The notes beneath the pieces were generated by a model. The model was not told the origin of the DNA. It saw nothing but the letters and a program-made list of their open reading frames with translations, and did no database searches. Positions 17,608 through 25,714 of a DNA stretch of 64,000 nucleotides are shown one piece after another (the stretch's first letter is position 1; each line of letters begins with the position of its first letter). The translations under genes and the position numbers were made by a program. Origin of the DNA: Bryobacterales bacterium (lineage in GTDB: Bacteria > Acidobacteriota > Terriglobia > Bryobacterales > Bryobacteraceae); assembly GCA_016721425.1 (NCBI GenBank), contig JADKID010000016.1:186001-250000 (forward strand). Direction: 5' to 3'.

Positions 17608-18633
17608 TTAACCCGTAATTGAGTTGCCGTAGGTCAGCATCATTACGGCCGCGCACAGCACCACCAGGCCTGCGGCCACTGTCAGCCGCGTCCGCGCGTG
17701 GCACCCGGCCCATTCCCGGAATACCAGTGCCGCCAGATTGCTGAACAGCACCAATAGGATCATGTGGATCGCCCAGCTCGAAAACGCATAGTCGCCGGCC
17801 AGCCGCACGTGCCCCAGGTTGTAGAAGAAGAACTGTCCGTACCACAGCGTCCCGGTGGCCAGCGCCAGCAGGTGATTCCGCGGCGAGCTCCGCAACAGTG
17901 CGAAGGACCCGCTGCGCCGGGCGAGGAAGGCGCTGTAGGCAAACGCTGTGACAAACGCGCCACTGTTGCAGAACAGATAGAGCACGTTGCCTTTCCAGAT
18001 GCCGGCGCCATAGCGTTCTGCGATCTCGGCGATTGGCGCAGCTACGTCCAGCGAGATGCCGTAGACGGCCGAGGAGACGCCTGCGACCAGAGACAGCGCC
18101 AGGCCGCGCACCATTGAGAATCCGGCCAGCGTGCCGCCCTGGGCCAGGTCCTGCTCCTTCCAGCGCCCGGCCAGGCCGCACAAGGCGATGCCCGCGGCGC
18201 CGGCCGCAATACCCGCCATCAGCCACGGCGCGCCGGCGCTCCGCATCAGCCTCCCCAGATCCCCCCGCACCAGCGGCGGAGTCAGCGTGCCCAGAATGGC
18301 CGATAGACCCACCGCAATCGCATACGTGAGCGAGAAGCCGATGTAGCGGATGGAGATGTTGAATGTCGTGCCCCCAATGCCATAGAAGATGCCCATCAGG
18401 AACGCCATCACCATCAGATCCTTGGGCGCCTCCGCCAGCACCTGGCCCAGGTGCGGAATGGTGGCCATCGCACCCACAATCGGTAGCAGCAGCCAGCACC
18501 ACGCCGCCTGCGTCATCCAGAAGATCTCCCACGGCCAATGTTTGACGTACTTCTGCGGCGCGTAGCAGTTCGCCGAAAGCATGGCGCCCACGGAGTGGAA
18601 GCCTACGCCCAAGCCCAGGTTCGGCGCGATCAT
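17608..18633 (-). CDS. rhaT: L-rhamnose/H+ symporter
   Basis: A 341-residue inner-membrane protein with about ten hydrophobic helices, very close in length to E. coli RhaT. The N-terminus (GLGVGFHSVGAMLSANCYAP), the YVKHWPWEIFW segment and GIFYGIGGTTFNISIRYIG are characteristic of the RhaT family (drug/metabolite transporter superfamily). It imports L-rhamnose with a proton. No rhamnose isomerase, kinase or aldolase gene lies beside it, although secreted glycosidases nearby could supply rhamnose. It converges on the acyl-CoA ligase gene with ten bases between stops. Confidence 0.9.
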   Translation of the reverse strand: MIAPNLGLGVGFHSVGAMLSANCYAPQKYVKHWPWEIFWMTQAAWCWLLLPIVGAMATIPHLGQVLAEAPKDLMVMAFLMGIFYGIGGTTFNISIRYIGFSLTYAIAVGLSAILGTLTPPLVRGDLGRLMRSAGAPWLMAGIAAGAAGIALCGLAGRWKEQDLAQGGTLAGFSMVRGLALSLVAGVSSAVYGISLDVAAPIAEIAERYGAGIWKGNVLYLFCNSGAFVTAFAYSAFLARRSGSFALLRSSPRNHLLALATGTLWYGQFFFYNLGHVRLAGDYAFSSWAIHMILLVLFSNLAALVFREWAGCHARTRLTVAAGLVVLCAAVMMLTYGNSITG

Positions 18634-18696
18634 GTGCGCTCAATCCACGGCACGACAGGGGTATTGCTGATGATCCGGTTGGTGCAGTCCATGAGG

Positions 18697-19224
18697 TTAC
18701 TTCCAGACGGGCAGGCTACGTTCGATCTCTTCCAATTGGTTCGTCAGGACGGCGAGCTTCGCCTCTTCCGTGCGCAGCGAATTGCTCAACTCCGCGTGCC
18801 GCGCCTGACACCCCTGCATCTCCGCGTTGGCGCGCTCCACGTCGGGCCTGGCCTTGGTGATTGTGTCCTCCCAGACACCGCGCACGCCCATCCCCATCGC
18901 TGCCCCCAGCTCAGCGATCTTGCCCTCCCAGGTGCGGATCGTCGCCAGTGCCTTCTCCCGGTCGGCCGTCGCCACGTCCATCTGCCGCCGCACGTCAAAC
19001 AGATCGCGCATGATCCGCTCCACTCGTTGATGCTGCATCACCAGTTTCTGCAGCGTGATCTGCGTGCGCGTCGTGATTGCGGCGTTGCGCTCCAGCGCAT
19101 CCCGCAAGGACTTTACCTCGCGGACCAGCGCCTGATCACTCGTTTGCGCCGCTACCGGCAAGCACACTCCCACCAGCAGCGGGAGAATCCAGGGCAGGTA
19201 TCGGCGCGGACCTTTCGGTTTCAT
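18697..19224 (-). CDS. Secreted coiled-coil protein of unknown function
   Basis: A 175-residue protein with a positively charged signal peptide (MKPKGPRRYLPWILPLLVGVCLPVAAQ). After that nearly everything is charged helix with coiled-coil spacing (EVKSLRDALERNAAIT, VRRQMDVATADREKAL, LRTEEAKLAVLTNQLEEIE). It resembles periplasmic chaperone or scaffold-like coiled coils but matches no family I can name. It lies 20 bases downstream of the MutS-like ATPase gene in the same direction and may be co-transcribed with it. Confidence 0.7.
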   Translation of the reverse strand: MKPKGPRRYLPWILPLLVGVCLPVAAQTSDQALVREVKSLRDALERNAAITTRTQITLQKLVMQHQRVERIMRDLFDVRRQMDVATADREKALATIRTWEGKIAELGAAMGMGVRGVWEDTITKARPDVERANAEMQGCQARHAELSNSLRTEEAKLAVLTNQLEEIERSLPVWK

Positions 19225-19244
19225 CGCGCACTATTCTATCGTCC

Positions 19245-21014
19245 TCAGACGTCCAGCCCGATGGACCTCATCAACTCCAGCGCGTTGCTCTTCGTCACAA
19301 CGCCCGGCCGGATCTGATAATCGAACGTGATTCGGCCATCCTCGAAGTGATCCTCAAAATGGAGGTTCAGCCCCTCCATCTGCGTCAGCGCCAGATCGTG
19401 CGTCGTGATCACGCCAACGGCGGCGCGCTTCAACAGACCCTGCACCACCGCAGTCGCCCCAATCCGCCGGTCGTGCGAGTTGGTTCCGCTCAGCAGTTCG
19501 TCCAGCAGAAACAGAAGCGGCGCCTCAGCGCCCGTCAATTCCACCAGTTTCTCCAGCCGTGTGATCTCGGCGAAGAAACGCGACCGTCCCTCCTGGAGCG
19601 AATCCACAATCCGGATCGATGCCCCCAGCGTCAGCCGCGATAAAGTCAGCGCCTCGCCCCGCACCGGCCCGCCCGCCATCGCGAGCACGGCGTTCACACC
19701 AATCGTCCGCAGCATCGTGCTCTTGCCCGACATATTCGAGCCGCTGATGATCACCAGCGGTTGCTCCGCGCCCAGCCGGATACTGTTGGCCACCGCCCGC
19801 GACACCGGCAGCAGCGGGTGCGCCAGTTGCGTGCCATCGAACAGCGCCGGCCCGCCCACCACTCGCGGAAACGGGTCGGCCGGATGCTCGTACGCATACC
19901 CCGCCAGCGAATTGAGCGTCTCAAATTCACCCAGCGCCGCGATCCACCGGCCAATGAACGGACCGTGCGCCAGCCGCCATTTCTCAATCGCGATCGTGTG
20001 ATGCGTGCCCCACAACAGCATGGCCGCGATGGGTGCGAAGAACTGGTTGTGCCGCGACTCCAGTTGGTTGAACAGCCGCGCCAGACGTGCAATTTGCCGC
20101 GACGGCGGCAGGCCCTCGGACGCCAGTGCGCTCAGCAGGCCGGTGAGGTGCGCCGACTGATACTTTTCCTTCTCGATCCGTTCCAGCAACTCAGCAATCA
20201 GGCCCAACTCATGTGCCGGCTCGTCCAGCCCCTCGGCCGATTCGTTCACCAGCGGGCGCACATGAAAACCAAAGGCCGCCTGAAGGAGGAACGCTAGCAG
20301 AAACGGGATTCGCAGATCCCACACGCTCCACACCACCGCCCCTGCCAGCAGGAATGTGGGCAGCACAAACGCGGCCACCCGGTACCACGGCCGTTGCAGC
20401 AGCGCCGGTGCCGCAGCCCAGCGCGCCAGATGATCCGGGTGAATACCGGCGCGCACCGTCTCTCCTAGCAGCGCCAGTTCCTCGCGAAGATCGAGCTGCC
20501 CGCGCAACTCCGCAATCGCGCCTTGCCGCGAGGCAATCACACCAGGCTCCGCCGGCGCCAGCAGCCACCGTGCCAGACACTCCTCGCCGGAATGCGTGCG
20601 CGCCGAGCACAGCAGTTGAAACAAGGACCCCCGCCCGAACAGATCCAGCGAATCGGCGTAAGGATGATCCGCGATTCCAAACCGCGTCCCGTCCTCGCCC
20701 TGCCCCGGCCACGTCCCGTCCAGCCGCGCCAGGCCCCGCTCGCAAAACTCCGCCGCCGCCCGCGCCGTGTGCAGGCCGCGGAGAATCCGCTGATGCATCA
20801 CCACCAGCGCCGTGAAGCCCGCAATCGGCGCCAGCATCCACAACGGATGCCCGCTGTGGTGCACGAAAATCAGCCAGAAGAGAAACACGCCGCCCAGCCC
20901 CACGCCGAGCCGTACATAGCCAATCAGGTTGTCCCTGCGGGCAAGCTCCGCGATCTCGGTATTGCGCCGGGCTAGCCTCTGCCGGTATTCGGACTCCGGT
21001 GTGACGGAGGGCAT
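19245..21014 (-). CDS. Membrane-anchored MutS-like ATPase
   Basis: A 589-residue protein ending in a MutS-type ABC ATPase domain: Walker A SGSNMSGKST (about residues 425-434), the Q-loop-like SIRIVDSLQEGRSRFFAEI, and Walker B LLFLLDELLSGTNSHDR. The lever and core helices of MutS precede it. Unlike MutS it lacks the mismatch-recognition domain and has hydrophobic segments near residues 32-50 and 54-70 and again around 205-245. It therefore sits in the membrane with the ATPase in the cytoplasm. Such proteins form a distinct, poorly studied MutS family branch. It ends a run that begins with the aminotransferase at 22127, three bases away. Confidence 0.85.
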   Translation of the reverse strand: MPSVTPESEYRQRLARRNTEIAELARRDNLIGYVRLGVGLGGVFLFWLIFVHHSGHPLWMLAPIAGFTALVVMHQRILRGLHTARAAAEFCERGLARLDGTWPGQGEDGTRFGIADHPYADSLDLFGRGSLFQLLCSARTHSGEECLARWLLAPAEPGVIASRQGAIAELRGQLDLREELALLGETVRAGIHPDHLARWAAAPALLQRPWYRVAAFVLPTFLLAGAVVWSVWDLRIPFLLAFLLQAAFGFHVRPLVNESAEGLDEPAHELGLIAELLERIEKEKYQSAHLTGLLSALASEGLPPSRQIARLARLFNQLESRHNQFFAPIAAMLLWGTHHTIAIEKWRLAHGPFIGRWIAALGEFETLNSLAGYAYEHPADPFPRVVGGPALFDGTQLAHPLLPVSRAVANSIRLGAEQPLVIISGSNMSGKSTMLRTIGVNAVLAMAGGPVRGEALTLSRLTLGASIRIVDSLQEGRSRFFAEITRLEKLVELTGAEAPLLFLLDELLSGTNSHDRRIGATAVVQGLLKRAAVGVITTHDLALTQMEGLNLHFEDHFEDGRITFDYQIRPGVVTKSNALELMRSIGLDV

Positions 21015-21017
21015 TTC

Positions 21018-22127
21018 TTAGGCCGCCAAGGCCTCTTTCAACGCCGAAAGCAGCAGCGCCACATTCTCCGGGCTCGAGCCATACCCCATCGTGCCAATCC
21101 GGAAAACACGCCCAGCCAGCGGGCCCAGCCCCCCGGCGATCTCAATTCCGTGATTCGCCATCAGGTGCTTGCGGATCTTCAAGTCATCCACGCCCGCCGG
21201 GATCAGCGGCGTATTCAGAGTCCAGAGCCGCTCGCCCTCGCTCACCAGCATCCCCATCCCCAGCTCGGCCAGGCCCGCCACAAACGCCTCGTGATTGGCC
21301 TCGTGCCGCGCCCAGCGTTTCTCCAGGCCCTCGCTCGCGATGATCGCCAGAGACTCCCGCAGCGCATAAAACATCGAGATCGGCGCCGTGTGGTGATAGC
21401 GGTGCGCATTCTCGTAGTAGTCGAGTAGCAGCTTGAGATCCAGATACCAGCTCACAGAGGGCGTAGGACGCGCCCGCAGGTATTCCACTGCCCTCGGGGA
21501 GCACGTCACCGGCGCGAGGCCAGGAGGGCACCCCAGGGCCTTCTGCGTGCCACTGTAGGCGATATCGATGCCCGCTTCATCCACGCGCACCGGCATCCCG
21601 CCCAGGCTCGTCACGCAATCGGCGATCACCAACGCGCCGGCGTCGTGCGCCGCATTGCAGATGCCGTCGCCGGGCGTGTAGCAACCCGTCGAGGTCTCGG
21701 CCTGTACATACGCCACCAGCTTCGGCTTCTCCGCCTGAATGAAGGCCTGCGCCTCGGCGTCCGTGTAGGTTTGGCCCCACGGCTTCTCCAGCCGCGCCAC
21801 TACCGCCCCGTGCCGCTTGGCCATCTCGGTCAGCCTGTCGCTGAAATAGCCGTTGGCGAAGATGCCGACCTTCATGCCCGGCTCCACGAAATTGGTGACC
21901 GCGCACTCCATGCCGGCGCTGCCCGTGCCGGAAATCACCATCGTGAATTCGTTCTTCGTGCCGAAGCACTCCTGGAGCCAGCCCCGGATCTCTTCATTCA
22001 CCTGGAAGAAGAACGGGTCGAGGTGGCCCACAATCGGCTGCCTCATCGCCTCATACACGCGCGGGTGCACCGGAGACGGGCCGGGTCCGAAAAGATGGCG
22101 TACGGGAGCCTGCAATGCCGAAATCAT
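21018..22127 (-). CDS. Alanine-glyoxylate / serine-pyruvate aminotransferase-like protein
   Basis: A 369-residue class V PLP enzyme of the AGXT/serine-glyoxylate group. The landmark N-terminal LFGPGPSPVHPRVYEAM, then VISGTGSAGMECA, the LVIADCVTSLGG cofactor aspartate strand and AYSGTQKALGCPPG with the Schiff-base lysine near residue 196 are all present. It should transfer amino groups between alanine or serine and glyoxylate or pyruvate (photorespiration-like or serine metabolism). A TACACT box ends six bases before the ATG, giving a probably leaderless transcript that overlaps the divergent HrpB promoter. Confidence 0.88.
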   Translation of the reverse strand: MISALQAPVRHLFGPGPSPVHPRVYEAMRQPIVGHLDPFFFQVNEEIRGWLQECFGTKNEFTMVISGTGSAGMECAVTNFVEPGMKVGIFANGYFSDRLTEMAKRHGAVVARLEKPWGQTYTDAEAQAFIQAEKPKLVAYVQAETSTGCYTPGDGICNAAHDAGALVIADCVTSLGGMPVRVDEAGIDIAYSGTQKALGCPPGLAPVTCSPRAVEYLRARPTPSVSWYLDLKLLLDYYENAHRYHHTAPISMFYALRESLAIIASEGLEKRWARHEANHEAFVAGLAELGMGMLVSEGERLWTLNTPLIPAGVDDLKIRKHLMANHGIEIAGGLGPLAGRVFRIGTMGYGSSPENVALLLSALKEALAA

Positions 22128-22130
22128 AGG

Positions 22131-22139
22131 TACAGTGTA
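22131..22139. promoter_or_regulatory. Palindromic -10 element serving two divergent genes
   Basis: TACAGTGTA reads as TACACTGTA on the other strand. On the plus strand TACAGT is followed by seven bases and GTG at 22144 (HrpB). On the minus strand TACACT is followed by six bases and ATG at 22127 (aminotransferase). Both genes would be leaderless and their polymerases could not occupy the element together. Confidence 0.45.
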
Positions 22140-22143
22140 TCTA

Positions 22144-24435
22144 GTGCTGACCCTGCCAGTCGATGCGCTTCTTCCCGGCCTGGTGAAGTCGCTGCGCGAT
22201 CACCCCAACCTGGTCCTCGAAGCTCCGCCCGGCGCGGGCAAGACCACCCGCGTCCCGCCGGCCCTCCTCGGCGCAGGTTTCGGCGAGATCCTCGTCCTGG
22301 AGCCGCGCCGCCTCGCCGCACGCCTTGCCGCCCGCCGCGTCGCTGTCGAAATGGGCGAACCAGTCGGCGAAACCACCGGCTATCAGGTACGCTTCGAATC
22401 TTTCGCCGGTCCCAAGACCCGCATCCGCTTCCTCACCGAGGGCGTGCTCACCCGCCGCCTGCTGGCCGATCCCGATCTGCGCGGCGTAGGCGCCGTGGTC
22501 CTCGACGAGTTCCACGAGCGCCACCTGGAGGGCGATCTCGCTCTCGCCCTGCTCCGCCGCCTGCAACTAAGCGCCCGGCCTGATCTTCGTCTCGTCGTCA
22601 TGTCGGCCACGCTCGAGGGCGAAACCATCGCCCGCCATCTCGGCGCCTGTCCCGTCCTGCGCAGCGAGGGCCGCCTGTTTCCCCTCACCGTCGCCTACAC
22701 GCCCCACTCGGCCGAAACGCTGGAGACGCGCGTTGCCGCGGCCGTCGAACGAGTACTCCGCGACCAGCCGGTCGGGGACGTTCTTGTCTTTCTCCCCGGC
22801 GCCGCCGAGATCCGCCGCTGCCAGCGCGCCATCCGCGCGAGCGCACTCGTCCTGCCCCTCTACGGCGACCTGCCCCCCGAAGAGCAGGACCGCGCCGTTC
22901 TGCCCGCCGTGCCCGGCCAGCGCAAGGTCATCCTCTCCACGAACGTGGCAGAATCCTCCGTCACCATCGAGGGCGTCTGCGCCGTAGTCGATTCCGGCCT
23001 CGCCCGCGTCGCCCGCGACAATCCCTGGACTGGTCTGCCGCGCGTCGAGCTCCAACGCGTCCCCCGCGCCTCCGCCGTCCAGCGCGCCGGCCGCGCTGCC
23101 CGCACCGGCCCCGGCCTGGTCATCCGTCTCTACACCGAGGAGGACTTCCTCCGCCGGCCGGAACACGACCAGCCCGAAATCGCCCGCCGCGAGCTCGCCC
23201 AACTCTGCCTCGATCTCCACGCCGCCGGCCTCCGCGATCCCCATGCCCTGCCGTGGCTCGACGCCCCGCCCGAGGCAGCCCTCCAATCGGCCGAGGATCT
23301 CCTCCACCGCCTCGGCGCGCTCGATCGCGATGGCGGCATCACGAAGTTCGGGCGCGACCTCGCCGCGCTCCCGCTCCATCCCCGCCTGGCCGCGCTGGCC
23401 CTCCACGGCGGCGCGGAGGGTATCGCCGCCGCCGCCCGCCTCGCCTCCGGCAACCGGTCCAACTCCGCACAGATCGAATCGCAACTGCGCCGTCTGATGC
23501 CCCGCCGCCCCGCGCAGGACCTGCACAAGGCGTATCTCCTGGCCTTCCCCGATCGCGTGGCCCGCCGCCGCAAGGCCACCGAGTTGCTCCTCTCCGGCGG
23601 CGCCTCCGCCGTCCTTGCCAACGACGCCGGCGTGGAGAAGGCCGAGTTCCTCGTTGCCCTCGATATCGAAGAGCGCCCCGATCAGGGTCTCCCCCTCGTC
23701 CGTCAGGCATCGCCCGTCGAGCCGGATTGGCTCCTGGAGCTTTTCCCAAACCAGGTGACGGCCCGCGAAACCGTCGAGTGGAACCGCACCGCCGAGCGTG
23801 TCGACGCCGTCAGCGCACTCGTCTATGACCAACTCGTCCTGGAGGAGAGCCGCGGTGCCATGCCGGATCCCGCTCTCGCCTCGGAAATGCTCGCTGCCAA
23901 GGCAGTGGAAGCCGGCCTCCACCGCTTCGCCGATCCGGATGCCATCGACGCCCTCCGCAATCGCGCTGCCTTTGCAGGCCTCGACCCGCTCGACCTGCCC
24001 GCCGCCCTGCGCGCCCTCGCCGCCGGCCTCCGCAGCTTCGCCGAGCTAGAAACCTGCACCCGCAACGGCGGCCTCGAGCGTGCCCTGCTCGAACTCGCCG
24101 GCAACGGAGCCCAGCAGCGGCTCAACCGCCTCGCCCCGGAGTGGCTTACCCTCCCCTCCGGCCGCAAAACCAGGGTGAACTACACGCCCGGACAGCCGCC
24201 CTGGGCAGCCTCCCGCCTCCAGGATTTCTTCGGCCTCCGCGAGACTCCGCGCGTGGGCGCCGCCGCCACGCCCGTCACCGTCCATCTGCTGGCCCCCAAC
24301 CGCCGTCCGGTTCAGATGACCCAGGATCTCGCCGGCTTCTGGGAGCGGCTCTATCCCCAGGTTCGCAAGGAGCTCTCCCGCCGCTATCCCAGGCATGCGT
24401 GGCCGGAGAATCCATACAATACAAGCAAGGACTAA
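22144..24435 (+). CDS. hrpB: ATP-dependent RNA helicase HrpB
   Basis: A 763-residue DEAH/RHA-type helicase. It has Walker A APPGAGKTTR (about residues 29-38), motif II LDEFHERH (DEFH, as usual for HrpB), motif III MSAT, motif IV and VI in the STNVAESSVTIEG and QRAGRAAR segments, then the HA2 and HrpB C-terminal domains ending PRHAWPENP, the hallmark of the family. Length is a little below the usual 800-plus. The start is GTG at 22144, set by the -10 box and the first family-like residues; GTG at 22135 is also possible. The cellular role is unclear even in model species. It overlaps nothing and is followed directly by a TlpA-like gene. Confidence 0.9.
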   Translation: MLTLPVDALLPGLVKSLRDHPNLVLEAPPGAGKTTRVPPALLGAGFGEILVLEPRRLAARLAARRVAVEMGEPVGETTGYQVRFESFAGPKTRIRFLTEGVLTRRLLADPDLRGVGAVVLDEFHERHLEGDLALALLRRLQLSARPDLRLVVMSATLEGETIARHLGACPVLRSEGRLFPLTVAYTPHSAETLETRVAAAVERVLRDQPVGDVLVFLPGAAEIRRCQRAIRASALVLPLYGDLPPEEQDRAVLPAVPGQRKVILSTNVAESSVTIEGVCAVVDSGLARVARDNPWTGLPRVELQRVPRASAVQRAGRAARTGPGLVIRLYTEEDFLRRPEHDQPEIARRELAQLCLDLHAAGLRDPHALPWLDAPPEAALQSAEDLLHRLGALDRDGGITKFGRDLAALPLHPRLAALALHGGAEGIAAAARLASGNRSNSAQIESQLRRLMPRRPAQDLHKAYLLAFPDRVARRRKATELLLSGGASAVLANDAGVEKAEFLVALDIEERPDQGLPLVRQASPVEPDWLLELFPNQVTARETVEWNRTAERVDAVSALVYDQLVLEESRGAMPDPALASEMLAAKAVEAGLHRFADPDAIDALRNRAAFAGLDPLDLPAALRALAAGLRSFAELETCTRNGGLERALLELAGNGAQQRLNRLAPEWLTLPSGRKTRVNYTPGQPPWAASRLQDFFGLRETPRVGAAATPVTVHLLAPNRRPVQMTQDLAGFWERLYPQVRKELSRRYPRHAWPENPYNTSKD

Positions 24436-24436
24436 T

Positions 24437-25645
24437 ATGCGATTTCTCCCGCTGCTCTTCATCCCCGCCGCCGTCTGCGCCGCCCAGCAACTGCCCCGCG
24501 GGCTGTGGGACGCCGTGCTTACCGTGGAAGACCGCCAGGTGCCGTTTAAACTGGAGCTCCAGGGCGCCGGAGCCGCCATGAAGGGCGCCATCGTCGATGG
24601 CGATCAGCGCATCTGGAGCACCTCGGCCACCTTCGTGGGCGGCGCCCTCCATCTGCGCTGGGCCTACTTCGATTCGGACCTGAAGGCGAAGCTGGAGAAC
24701 GGCGCCCTCACCGGCGCTTACACCCGCCGCACCCGTGCCGGCCTCGTCCAGCGCGCCTTCACCGCCAAGCCGTTCGCTGCCCCGCCCGCCCCCGCCGAGG
24801 GCGCCAAATTCGCCCAATTCGCCGGCGCCTGGCGCATCGAAACCGACGCCGCCAAGGGTGTCCGCGTCATGGACGGCCGATTCCGCCAGTCCGCCGATCA
24901 GGTCACAGGCACCATCCAGCGCGTGGATGGCGATTTCGGTACACTCTCCGGCACGGTCCGCGGCGCCCGCCTCGCCCTCTCCCATTTCGACGGCATCCGG
25001 GCCACTCTCCTCGAAGTGGAACTGGCGCCCGACGGCACTCTCAAAGGCCGCATTGACGGCAAGACCGGCTTCCGCGCCGTCCCGCTCGACCAAGCCAAGG
25101 CCGCCGGCATCCCCGAGCCGCCCGATCCCACCCGCTACGTCGCCGTCAAGAACCCGGCCGAGCCCTTCCAGTTCCGCTTCCAGGATCTCGACGGCCAGTG
25201 GGTCTCCCTCGATAGCGAGCGCTTCCGCGGGAAGGCCGTCATCGCCACCATCATGGGCTCCTGGTGCCCCAACTGCCACGACGAGGCCGAGTTCCTCATG
25301 GATCTCTACCGCCGCTACCGTGCCCAAGGGCTCGAAATCATCGGCCTCGGTTTCGAGTACACCGGCGAAATCGAGCGCGATCGCGAGCTACTCCGCGCCT
25401 TTGCCAAGCGCCACGGCATCACCTACCCCATGCTCCTCGCCGGCACCACCGAAGACGGCGAGGTGTTGCGGAAACTCCCCCAACTCGCCAGCTTCGCAGC
25501 CTATCCGGCGGCCCTCTACCTAGGTCGCGATCACAAGGTGCGCGCCATCCATGCCGGCTTCGCCGGACCCGCTAATCCGGAGGAGCACCGCAAGCTCAAA
25601 GCCGAGATCGAGTCGCTCGTGAAATCCATGCTGGCCAAGCCCTGA
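24437..25645 (+). CDS. Exported TlpA-like thiol-disulfide protein with beta-rich N-terminal domain
   Basis: A 402-residue exported protein. The signal peptide is MRFLPLLFIPAAVCA, followed by a beta-rich lipocalin-like or uncharacterised region of about 220 residues, then a thioredoxin fold with GSWCPNCHDEA (redox CPNC, about residues 276-279). IIGLGFEYTGEIERD and AAYPAALYLG complete the TlpA pattern. It would reduce or isomerise periplasmic disulfides. The start at 24437 is supported by AAGGA nine bases upstream and by the signal peptide; a TACAAT box lies just before. It is the all-cysteine counterpart of the selenoprotein candidate at 7033. Confidence 0.83.
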   Translation: MRFLPLLFIPAAVCAAQQLPRGLWDAVLTVEDRQVPFKLELQGAGAAMKGAIVDGDQRIWSTSATFVGGALHLRWAYFDSDLKAKLENGALTGAYTRRTRAGLVQRAFTAKPFAAPPAPAEGAKFAQFAGAWRIETDAAKGVRVMDGRFRQSADQVTGTIQRVDGDFGTLSGTVRGARLALSHFDGIRATLLEVELAPDGTLKGRIDGKTGFRAVPLDQAKAAGIPEPPDPTRYVAVKNPAEPFQFRFQDLDGQWVSLDSERFRGKAVIATIMGSWCPNCHDEAEFLMDLYRRYRAQGLEIIGLGFEYTGEIERDRELLRAFAKRHGITYPMLLAGTTEDGEVLRKLPQLASFAAYPAALYLGRDHKVRAIHAGFAGPANPEEHRKLKAEIESLVKSMLAKP

Positions 25646-25714
25646 CGGGAGGGCCCGGCCGGATTCTAGCGGGAACCAAGCGGAAATTCTCAAGCGGCGC
25701 CTTCCGGTGCCGAT

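Noticed and set aside
22567..23922. 451-residue minus-strand frame opposite HrpB.
   Set aside because: HrpB shows complete helicase motifs. The antisense product is Gly/Ala/Glu-rich without motifs.
25696..25711. GGCGCC-TTCC-GGTGCC hairpin just before the kinase ATG.
   Set aside because: A 6-bp GC stem is common by chance in this GC content and there is no other support for a regulatory role.
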